This document shows positions 49,734-57,014 of a stretch of 64,000 bases of DNA, in pieces. The stretch is from contig NZ_CP095740.1 of assembly GCF_023078455.1 (NCBI RefSeq), positions 4,204,001 to 4,268,000 on the forward strand, in the 5' to 3' direction. Source of the stretch: Luteibacter aegosomatis (lineage in GTDB: Bacteria; Pseudomonadota; Gammaproteobacteria; Xanthomonadales; Rhodanobacteraceae). The stretch's first letter is position 1. Each line of letters opens with the position of its first letter. The position numbers were made by a program, and so were the translations under genes. Under the pieces are notes generated by a model that saw only the letters and a list, made by a program, of their open reading frames with translations, had not been told where the DNA came from and did not search any database.

Positions 49734-50991
49734 GCGCACCGGCGTTCTCCTTGGTCTTGGATGCGGGCACGGCGGTGACGGGCGATACCTTCGCCGGCGC
49801 GGTACCCGCCGCCGCGGTCCCTGCGGTCGACGCCGGGGCCGGCTGCGCGTGCGGATGGGGGGTTACCGTGCCCGGCTTGGGCGTCAGCGCCTTGGCCTGC
49901 ATGTAGAAGCGTTCCTTGCCCGAGGTGGGATCGCTCTGGATGGTGCCCTGGAAGCTCGGTTCGCCGATGTAGGCGGCGCCTTTCATGGCGTCGATCAGGC
50001 GCGCCGCCTGGGGACTCTGGCCCTGGAAACCGATCTGCCCGCTGGCGTTGACCGTGAAGCGCTCCAGCCAGGTGTCGTCGGACAGGCGCTGGGTGAGCTC
50101 GGACAGCACGGGGAGGATCGCCGGCGATTCGGCTTTCCGCTTGGCGAGGAAACCGGAGGCACCCGCGCTTTCGGTCAGCCGCTGGCGCAAGACCTTGACC
50201 TTCTGCGCGTCGGAGCGAAGCGATTCGACCTGCGCGCGCATGTCTTCGAGGGCGGCGGTGCGATTGTGCAGCCAACCGGCCATGGCACCGAAGAGCAGGA
50301 GCACGATGACCGCCAGCAGGGCCGCGTTGAGGCGCGCGCGGCGATCGACCCGGCGCGGCACGCGGGCGGGCGGCAGGAGGTCGATGCCGGCGAGGCCATA
50401 ACCCTGCGGCACGTCGACCCGGTCGGGCGACACGCCGAGCGCGGCCAGTTCGTCGAGCTGGGCGTCCAGTGCCTGACGCGGCGTGGCCGAAAGTTCGGCG
50501 ACGAAGCGGCCGTCCGGCGCCGGCTCGCCCAGGTCGCGCACGCCGAAATGGATGTCTTCCGCGCGAAAAGGCGTCTGTCGGTCGAGGTCGAAGCCGACCA
50601 CCTGACGAAGATTGTCGCGAGCGGCCACCGGCAGCACCAGGCGCCGACGCAGCACGCTGCCCGGCGGCAACAGCAGGGCGACGCGGCGGTCGGCGGGATC
50701 GGCCTCGGACAACGCGCGGGCCAGCGCCGCGGCGCGATGCTCGACGCCGTCGATGTCGTCGGCCGTGGCCAGGGCGAGGGAATCGCCCACGCGGCGCAAC
50801 TGCCAGGCATCGCCCTGACGCTCAATCACGTACCAGCGCTTGCCGCCGGCGAAGGCCTGACGCCAGCGCACCGGCACCAGTGCCGACAATTCGCCGCCCC
50901 ACCAGCGCAGGAAGCCCGGCAACGCGCTGCCTCGCCAGGCGCGGCGCAAGCGGTCGAGCTGCAGTTGGGAGGCGTCCTGCAAAGCGGTCAT
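49720..50991 (-). CDS. xpsL: Type II secretion inner-membrane protein GspL
   Basis: The 423-residue protein has an N-terminal cytoplasmic actin-like domain (~1-225), a membrane span (LNAALLAVIVLLLFGAMAGWL, ~235) and a periplasmic PilN-like ferredoxin domain with a coiled-coil. The C-terminus is Pro/Ala-rich (TPHPHAQPAPASTAGTAAAG). It anchors XpsE to the membrane. The ATG at 50991 overlaps the stop of xpsK (ATGA). Confidence 0.88.
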   Translation of the reverse strand: MTALQDASQLQLDRLRRAWRGSALPGFLRWWGGELSALVPVRWRQAFAGGKRWYVIERQGDAWQLRRVGDSLALATADDIDGVEHRAAALARALSEADPADRRVALLLPPGSVLRRRLVLPVAARDNLRQVVGFDLDRQTPFRAEDIHFGVRDLGEPAPDGRFVAELSATPRQALDAQLDELAALGVSPDRVDVPQGYGLAGIDLLPPARVPRRVDRRARLNAALLAVIVLLLFGAMAGWLHNRTAALEDMRAQVESLRSDAQKVKVLRQRLTESAGASGFLAKRKAESPAILPVLSELTQRLSDDTWLERFTVNASGQIGFQGQSPQAARLIDAMKGAAYIGEPSFQGTIQSDPTSGKERFYMQAKALTPKPGTVTPHPHAQPAPASTAGTAAAGTAPAKVSPVTAVPASKTKENAGAHEAK

Positions 50992-51842
50992 TCAGCGTCT
51001 CCTTCGCGCCAACGCAAAACGGCGTAGGGCTGGTTGCCCGATCTTATCCCACGTAATCGGATCGTCGATGTCAGTGAACTGCGCGTCCCATCGTCAAGGA
51101 TGGCCTCCGCACGTATCGTGTGCGTGACACCATTACCTCCCGACGCGAGCGAACCCTGGGACTGCTGACGCTGCGCCAGGATGGCCTGGGCGCCGTTGTC
51201 GCCCAGGCCGGGGATGGCGGCCAGGGCAAGCGGCTGCGCATGTTCGGTATTGGGCCGCTCCCGTCCCGACCAGATGGTGAGGACCGGCTCCACCTTCGCC
51301 CACAGCGCCGGGTCCATGCCCAGCACCATGCGCGCCTCCTCGACCGTGGCGAACGGGGCGTTGCGCGGACCATAGCCGAGACCGGCCGCTTCGTATTGCG
51401 CTTTTTTCGCACCGTTGGGCGAAGCCGCGTCGCCGGGGCGGCGCCAGTCCTGGATGGCGGCCGCCACATGCCGCGCGGCATCGTCGTTGGCGCCCGCCGC
51501 CTTGAACAGGCCGACCAGCACGTCGTTGGATGCGGCGTTGAGGTCGACCTTGCCGTCCTCGTCGACGATGCTGACGGTGACCTTGGCGTCGTCGAAATCG
51601 AAGCGATAAAGGCGGCCGTCGGCGATCCAGCGCGCATCGATGTCGGGCGACTGCAAGCCGGCCACGGCGCGTGCCAGGCCGGCCTCCGCCGCATAGTGGG
51701 CGCGCACCTGCGCGAACTGGTAACGCGCCTGCAAACCCTCGGTACGCGCGAGCGCCGCGAACCCGCCGAGCATGATCGCCAGCAGGGTGCAGCCCCACAG
51801 CACGATGAGCAGCGCCACGCCACGCCGTTGCCGCCACTTCAT
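50988..51842 (-). CDS. xpsK: Minor pseudopilin GspK
   Basis: The 284-residue protein begins with a short basic leader and GVALLIVLWGCTLLAIMLGGF, the prepilin-type cleavage site; as in other GspK proteins, the usual Glu at mature position 5 is absent. The large soluble part (DEDGKVDLNAASNDVLVGLF) has the helix-hairpin-like GspK domains. It sits at the tip of the pseudopilus with GspI and GspJ. The start at 51842 overlaps the xpsJ stop (ATGA); the longer open frame to 52571 is rejected. Confidence 0.9.
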   Translation of the reverse strand: MKWRQRRGVALLIVLWGCTLLAIMLGGFAALARTEGLQARYQFAQVRAHYAAEAGLARAVAGLQSPDIDARWIADGRLYRFDFDDAKVTVSIVDEDGKVDLNAASNDVLVGLFKAAGANDDAARHVAAAIQDWRRPGDAASPNGAKKAQYEAAGLGYGPRNAPFATVEEARMVLGMDPALWAKVEPVLTIWSGRERPNTEHAQPLALAAIPGLGDNGAQAILAQRQQSQGSLASGGNGVTHTIRAEAILDDGTRSSLTSTIRLRGIRSGNQPYAVLRWREGDAE

Positions 51843-52507
51843 CGGATCACCGGCCCGCGCGTACCGCGCCCCGAGAAGAAGCCGTTGCGGGAGGCGGACG
51901 CATCGATACGGACCGGTGCCACCATGTCGGGAAAGGCCACGCCGCCGTCGGCGTCGAGATGGATGCGCACCAGCAATGGCGTGCGCCGATGGTCGGCCCA
52001 TTCGTCCTGCCAGTCCATCGGCCGGTTCTGGTCGTCCATGCCGCGATAGGCGAAACCGCCCTTGCGGATGCCGCGCAGGAGCACCTCCGGCTCGCCCAGC
52101 GGTTGGGGGTCGCCGCCGTCGGGCGGAATGAGCGCCAGCGTCACTTCCAGGCGCTGCCGCTCGCGGCCGTCGTCGACCAACGCGAGCGTGAGCAGTTGGG
52201 CGCCCATGCGCGAGAGGTAACCGGGCAGCGGCGCGACGAACTTCATCGTCTGCGCCCGGCCGTCGAAGACGAGCACGTCGCCGTCGTCGGTTTCGCCGTA
52301 GGGCATGACCAGCGCCTGGGCCAGTTCGTCGCGGATGAAGGTCTGCGCCGAGCGGATCTCGTCCATGCGCTCGATGGCATCGTCGCCGCTGCGCACGATG
52401 CGCGTCGCCGTACCGATGCCCGAATAGACGCCGAGCAGTACGATGGTGAGCAGTGCCAGGGCCGCCAGCACCTCCATCAGGCTGAAACCGCGAACGGAGC
52501 GCATCAT
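51839..52507 (-). CDS. xpsJ: Minor pseudopilin GspJ
   Basis: The 222-residue protein has the prepilin leader and cleavage site GFSLMEVLAALALLTIV, with Glu at position 5. The C-terminal beta region is typical for GspJ. It forms the pseudopilus tip complex with GspI and GspK. Its start ATG 52507 overlaps the xpsI stop (ATGA); a second ATG follows immediately at 52504. Confidence 0.9.
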   Translation of the reverse strand: MMRSVRGFSLMEVLAALALLTIVLLGVYSGIGTATRIVRSGDDAIERMDEIRSAQTFIRDELAQALVMPYGETDDGDVLVFDGRAQTMKFVAPLPGYLSRMGAQLLTLALVDDGRERQRLEVTLALIPPDGGDPQPLGEPEVLLRGIRKGGFAYRGMDDQNRPMDWQDEWADHRRTPLLVRIHLDADGGVAFPDMVAPVRIDASASRNGFFSGRGTRGPVIR

Positions 52508-52950
52508 GGGCCGTTCCCCGGCGGCGCGCCGAGACGCAACGTTGAAAAGCGGGCATGGCGTTCGTCGCCACCCTTCCCCCACATCACGTCGAGGTCGAGG
52601 CGATAGAGCACGTTGGCGGTGCCGTTGTCGGCGTTGACGGCGACGCCCGGCGCCTGCCAGGGCGATACGTCGAGGCGCCAGCGGTAGGTATCGTCGAAAC
52701 GGCCTTCGGTGCTCCCCGCCTGCAAGGGCTCCATCACGAAGGCGCCGTCGAGCAGCGAGCGCGCGCGGAGCGCCGCCTGCGTGCGCTCGTTGGCGCGCGC
52801 GGTGAGGCTGAGCGAACTGCCCGCCACCTGCATGAGCGCGGCGAAGGCGATGGCGAGCACGGCGATGGCGGCGATGATTTCGAGCAGGCTGAAACCGCCC
52901 TGTGCCGATCGCCTCGCTTGGCCTTGCGCCGGATGACCCGGCGCCCTCAT
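52504..52950 (-). CDS. xpsI: Minor pseudopilin GspI
   Basis: The 148-residue protein has a ~18-residue basic leader and the cleavage site GFSLLEIIAAIAVLAIAFAAL. The body (LLDGAFVMEPLQAGSTEGRFDDTYRWRLDV) is GspI-like. The start at 52950 overlaps the xpsH stop (ATGA), so the four minor pseudopilins H-I-J-K are chained by coupled translation. Confidence 0.9.
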   Translation of the reverse strand: MRAPGHPAQGQARRSAQGGFSLLEIIAAIAVLAIAFAALMQVAGSSLSLTARANERTQAALRARSLLDGAFVMEPLQAGSTEGRFDDTYRWRLDVSPWQAPGVAVNADNGTANVLYRLDLDVMWGKGGDERHARFSTLRLGAPPGNGP

Positions 52951-53387
52951 CGGGTATCCACCACGCTCACCGCGCCGGTGAGCCACGCCACGTTGACGTG
53001 CCATTCGCGGTCGCCACGCTTGAGCGTGATGCGGCCGCCGGTGGAACTGCCGTCCGGGAAGAAGCGGATGCGACCGGTGGTGGCGTTGGCCTGATCTTCC
53101 CGCGCGCTGGTGATGGACACGCGCATGTCCTTGGGCAGGCGCACGTCGCCCTTGCCGGGCGCGCGATAGGTGGCCTTGGCCGTATCCACCTCGAAAGCGA
53201 GGCTCTTGCCATGCACGATCGACTGCGCGCGCGTCCAGCGCAGCGACGCCGCCAGCTCACCGCTGGCGGCATTCACGCGCGCGCTGGCCAGACCCTGGGT
53301 GACCGGGATCGACACCGCGGCCGCGGCGATGCCGATCAGCAGGATCACGGCCAGCATCTCGAAGAGCGTGAATCCGCGCGGGCGCAT
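52947..53387 (-). CDS. xpsH: Minor pseudopilin GspH
   Basis: The 146-residue protein begins MRPRGFTLFEMLAVILLIG, a very short leader with the prepilin cleavage site after Gly5. The C-terminal beta-sandwich (GRIRFFPDGSSTGGRITL) is the GspH domain. It joins the pseudopilus body to the tip. It lies 25 bases after xpsG. Confidence 0.92.
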   Translation of the reverse strand: MRPRGFTLFEMLAVILLIGIAAAAVSIPVTQGLASARVNAASGELAASLRWTRAQSIVHGKSLAFEVDTAKATYRAPGKGDVRLPKDMRVSITSAREDQANATTGRIRFFPDGSSTGGRITLKRGDREWHVNVAWLTGAVSVVDTR

Positions 53388-53412
53388 GGCCGTGCTTCGT
53401 GCCTGGCGCGTC

Positions 53413-53838
53413 TTATTGCCAGTTGCCGACGTCGGCCGAATAGCCTTCGCCGCCGGCCTTACCGTCCTGGCCGTAGAACACCAGGTCGAAATTGCCGTGT
53501 TCGCCCGGATAGCGATAACCGAACGCGTGGCCCCAGGGATCCTTCAGGTCGGATTCCTTGGCGTACGGGCCCTGCCAGCTCGACGCATCGGCCGGCTTGG
53601 TGATGAGGTCGCTCAACTGCGCGGGCGGCGTGCCGTTGTCCAGCGCATAGTTTTCGATCTTCTGGCTGAGCGTGGTGAGCTGGGCCTTGCCCGCGCCGTA
53701 CTTGCCCTTGTCGACGTTCTTGCCGACCTGGGTGACCACGATGGCGCCGATGATGCCGATCAGCACGATCACGGCGAGCATTTCCAGCAGCGTGAAGCCG
53801 CGGGCATGACGGGATGGCAGGGTACGCACGGTACGCAT
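53413..53838 (-). CDS. xpsG: Major pseudopilin GspG
   Basis: The 141-residue protein has leader MRTVRTLPSRHARG and cleavage site before FTLLEMLAVIVLIGIIGAIV. The soluble domain (IENYALDNGTPP..L..L, DPWGHAFGYRYPGEHGNFDLVFYGQDG) is characteristic of GspG, with the calcium-site loop. It is the main subunit of the pseudopilus. ATG 53838 with AAGGAG is preferred over an upstream TTG at 53844. Confidence 0.95.
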   Translation of the reverse strand: MRTVRTLPSRHARGFTLLEMLAVIVLIGIIGAIVVTQVGKNVDKGKYGAGKAQLTTLSQKIENYALDNGTPPAQLSDLITKPADASSWQGPYAKESDLKDPWGHAFGYRYPGEHGNFDLVFYGQDGKAGGEGYSADVGNWQ

Positions 53839-53863
53839 GGGCAAGCTCCTTGGAACGGTTTGA

Positions 53864-55081
53864 TCAGTTGATGTTGCTGGTGAGGCTGAGCAGAGGCAAC
53901 AGGATCGCCGCCATGATGAAGGCCACCAGCACGGTCATGACGATGGTGAGCGTGGGCACCAGCGCGGCGAGCAGCCGGTCGATGGCACGCTTGGCTTCCA
54001 CGTCGAACGTGTCGGCGACCTTGAGAAGCATCGTATCGAGTGCGCCGGCTTCTTCACCGACCTGGATCATCTGCAAGGCCAGTCGCGGGAAGCGTTCGGT
54101 CTGGCTGAGCGCACTGCCCAGTCCCGAACCGCCCTTGACCCGGTCGGCGGCTTGCTCGAGCGCCTGGTCGAGCGCACGGTTGCCGGTGACCTGGCGCGCG
54201 ATGGAAAGCGCCGAAAGCAACGGCACGCCGTTCTTCAGCAACGTGCCCAGCGTGCGTGCGATGCGCGCGGTTTCCACCTTCAGCAGCAGCGGGCCCGCCA
54301 CCCGCATCGTGAGCAGGCGCGCATGGAAAGCGAGGCGGGTGTCCGGATCCTTCAGCCGCACGTTGAACAGCAGGCCACCCACCACGAGCACGAGCACCAG
54401 CGCCCACCACCAGTCGCTCACCACGGTACCGATGGCGAGCACCACCTTGGTGATGAGCGGGATCGGCACCTGCATGTCGGCGAAGATGGGCACGAACTGC
54501 GGCACCACGTAGGCGAGCAGCAGCACGAGCGAGCCGAGCACGCCCACCATGAGGAAGGCGGGGTAGATCAACGCGTTGATGATGCTTCCGCGCAAGGCTT
54601 GCGAACGCTCGAGGTAATCGGCCAGGCGGCGCAGGGTGTCGTCGAGCGAACCGCCGGCCTCGCCCGCGCGCACGAGGCTGATGTAGAGGCGCGGGAAGAC
54701 GCCGTTCTCTTCGTCCAGCGCCGTGGACAGCGTGGTGCCGCCGCGCACGCGATCGCGCACGCGCTCGACGAGGTTCTTCGCGCGATCGCCCTCGGGCAGG
54801 TCGAGCAGGATGCCCAACGCGCGATCGAGCGGCTGGCCCGCACCGAGCAGCGTGGCGAGCTGGTGGGTGAACTGGGCGAGCTGGTCCCCGGTGAACGGGC
54901 CTTTCTGGAACAGCTTGGCCAGGCCGCCGCCGGAGGCGTCGCCATCGGCCGGCGCGGCTTCGAGCGGCGTGTGCCCCTGGTCTTGCAGGCGCGCGACCAC
55001 GTCTTCGACGGATGCGGCCTCCATGCGGCCGGAAAGCACCTCGCCCACGGCACTGATCGCGCGATAGCGGAACTGGCTCAT
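53864..55081 (-). CDS. xpsF: Type II secretion inner-membrane protein GspF
   Basis: The 405-residue polytopic protein has two T2SSF domains (~70-190 and ~272-395), each ending in membrane helices, as in PilC/GspF. Signatures: FTHQLATLLGAGQPLDRAL and RIARTLGTLLKNGVPLLSAL. It forms the platform with GspE, L and M. It starts 11 bases after xpsE. The open frame over xpsE to 56758 is an artefact of GC-rich sequence. Confidence 0.95.
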   Translation of the reverse strand: MSQFRYRAISAVGEVLSGRMEAASVEDVVARLQDQGHTPLEAAPADGDASGGGLAKLFQKGPFTGDQLAQFTHQLATLLGAGQPLDRALGILLDLPEGDRAKNLVERVRDRVRGGTTLSTALDEENGVFPRLYISLVRAGEAGGSLDDTLRRLADYLERSQALRGSIINALIYPAFLMVGVLGSLVLLLAYVVPQFVPIFADMQVPIPLITKVVLAIGTVVSDWWWALVLVLVVGGLLFNVRLKDPDTRLAFHARLLTMRVAGPLLLKVETARIARTLGTLLKNGVPLLSALSIARQVTGNRALDQALEQAADRVKGGSGLGSALSQTERFPRLALQMIQVGEEAGALDTMLLKVADTFDVEAKRAIDRLLAALVPTLTIVMTVLVAFIMAAILLPLLSLTSNIN

Positions 55082-55092
55082 CGCGATGCCCC

Positions 55093-56817
55093 CTAGGATT
55101 CCTGCGTGACGCGCAGGACCTCCTCGATGGTGGTGATGCCGGCCACGGCCTTGGCCAGTCCGTCTTCGTACATCGTGCGCATGCCTTCGGCGCGCGCCTG
55201 GCGCTCGATCTCGCCGGCGTCGGCGCGCTGCATCACCAGGCGACGCAGCGGATCGCTCATCACCAGGAACTCCATGATCGCCCGGCGGCCACGGTAGCCG
55301 GTGGGATTGGCGGCGCTGGATCCCGGCTTCCACAGGCGGATGGGGCGCTCGTCGGTGTACTTGTGCAACTGGAACTGCTCGATCACCTCGGGCATCGCCT
55401 CGTAGGGAATCGCGGTTTCCGGATCGAGGCGGCGCACGAGTCGCTGGGCGAGGATGCCGTTCACCGTGGATCCGAGAAGGTAATCCTCCACGCCCATGTC
55501 GAGCAGGCGGGTGACACCGCCCGACGCGCTGTTGGTGTGCAGCGTGGAAAGCACCAGGTGGCCCGTGAGGGCCGACTGGATGGCGATGCGGCAGGTTTCC
55601 AGGTCGCGCATTTCGCCGATCATGATCACGTCGGGATCCTGTCGGACGATCGAGCGCAGCGCGCCGGTGAAGTCCAGGCCGATCTGCGGCTTCACCTGGA
55701 TCTGGTTGATGCCCTCGATCTGGTATTCGACCGGGTCCTCGACCGTGATGATCTTCACGTCGGGCGTGTTGATCTGCGACAGCGCCGTGTAAAGCGTGGT
55801 GGTCTTGCCCGAGCCGGTGGGACCGGTGACCAACAGGATGCCGTGCGGACGGTCGAGCACCTCGATGAACCGGTCGAGGAAGTGCCCGGCGAAACCCAGC
55901 GAGGCGAAATCGAACACCACCGATTCGCGGTCGAGGATACGCATCACCACGGACTCGCCGAAGCTCGTCGGCACGGTGGAGACACGCAGGTCGAGCTCCT
56001 TGCCCTGCACGCGCAACTGGATGCGGCCGTCCTGGGGAAGGCGGCGCTCGGCGATGTTGAGGCGCGCCATGATCTTCACGCGCGAGATCACCGCGGCGGT
56101 GGAACTGGACGGCGGTGCTTCCACCTCGTGCAGCACGCCATCGATGCGATATCGCACCTTGAGACGATTCTCGAACGGCTCGATGTGCACGTCGGACGCG
56201 CGCTGTTCGACGGCACGTTGCAGGATCAGGTTCACCAGGCGGATCACCGGCGCTTCGGAAGCGAGGTCGCGCAGGTGTTCGACGTCGTCTTCCTCGGCCG
56301 CGTTGCCGTCGAGGCTTTCCACGATGCTGCCCATCGCGGATCGGCCCTGGCCGTAGTACCGCTCGATGAGATCGTCGATTTCCGAACGCAGGCCCACGCG
56401 CAACTGCACGTCGCGGCCCGTGGCCAGGCGCACCGCCTGCAAGGGATAAGGATCGGCGGGATCGGCGACGAGCAGCACCACGCCGTCCTCGCCCTCGCGC
56501 ACGGGCACCACGTGGTATTGCTTGAGAAAACGCTGCGACAGCTCGATGTCGGCCGGCGGCAGGTCGGGCGCGTCCTTCGCGGCGAGCAGCGGCAGGCCGA
56601 GCAGGTCGGCCCACGCGTCGGCGAGATCGCGTTCGGACACCAGGCCCAAGCGCGCCATCAGCGCCGTGAGCGTGCCTTCGGGCGTTTCGTCGTGAAGGCG
56701 GCGCGCCCGCGCGAGGTCGGTATCCTTCAGGCGGCCGTGCGCCACCAGGTGCGCGCATACCTGGGCTTCGCCGGGTTCTCCGGTAAGCATGTCCTTATGC
56801 TCGGTCATCGCAGACAT
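55093..56817 (-). CDS. xpsE: Type II secretion ATPase GspE
   Basis: The 574-residue hexameric ATPase powers pseudopilus assembly. It has an N-terminal N1E domain (~15-75), an N2E domain and the core ATPase with Walker A GPTGSGKTT (~332-340), Asp box ITVEDPVEYQ, Walker B DPDVIMIGEMRD and His box HLVLSTLHTN. The four-Cys zinc element usual in GspE proteins such as PulE and EpsE (between the His box and the C-terminus) is missing: that region has no Cys. GAGGA lies just upstream of ATG 56817. It is first in the T2SS operon. Confidence 0.95.
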   Translation of the reverse strand: MSAMTEHKDMLTGEPGEAQVCAHLVAHGRLKDTDLARARRLHDETPEGTLTALMARLGLVSERDLADAWADLLGLPLLAAKDAPDLPPADIELSQRFLKQYHVVPVREGEDGVVLLVADPADPYPLQAVRLATGRDVQLRVGLRSEIDDLIERYYGQGRSAMGSIVESLDGNAAEEDDVEHLRDLASEAPVIRLVNLILQRAVEQRASDVHIEPFENRLKVRYRIDGVLHEVEAPPSSSTAAVISRVKIMARLNIAERRLPQDGRIQLRVQGKELDLRVSTVPTSFGESVVMRILDRESVVFDFASLGFAGHFLDRFIEVLDRPHGILLVTGPTGSGKTTTLYTALSQINTPDVKIITVEDPVEYQIEGINQIQVKPQIGLDFTGALRSIVRQDPDVIMIGEMRDLETCRIAIQSALTGHLVLSTLHTNSASGGVTRLLDMGVEDYLLGSTVNGILAQRLVRRLDPETAIPYEAMPEVIEQFQLHKYTDERPIRLWKPGSSAANPTGYRGRRAIMEFLVMSDPLRRLVMQRADAGEIERQARAEGMRTMYEDGLAKAVAGITTIEEVLRVTQES

Positions 56818-56980
56818 GCCATCCTCACGGTCCGTTCAATGCATGGGTTGCGCGATCGTTCCTGACCGCGCGGGCCGATATTGGTAGCACATCCCATGCG
56901 TCGAGGGCGACCGCGACGTGACCATGACGTGATGCATGACGGAAACGTGCAACTCACGCCCGTCCCGGCCAATGCCGGAA

Positions 56981-57010
56981 CGGGGCGGCGGCCGTGCGGC
57001 CGCCGCCCCG
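56981..57010 (-). terminator. Strong GC hairpin after the autotransporter gene
   Basis: CGGGGCGGCGGCCG (56981-56994) and its perfect reverse complement (56997-57010) form a 14-base stem, starting 4 bases past the stop codon of the adhesin gene. No T-run follows on the minus strand, so it may stabilise the 3' end rather than terminate alone. The rest of the 197-base interval up to xpsE (56818-56980) shows no clear promoter. Confidence 0.6.
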
Positions 57011-57014
57011 TCGC

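Noticed and set aside
53864..56758. 964-codon frame over gspF and gspE
   Set aside because: Only the GspF part (to 55081) has similarity; the rest is an off-frame reading of gspE.
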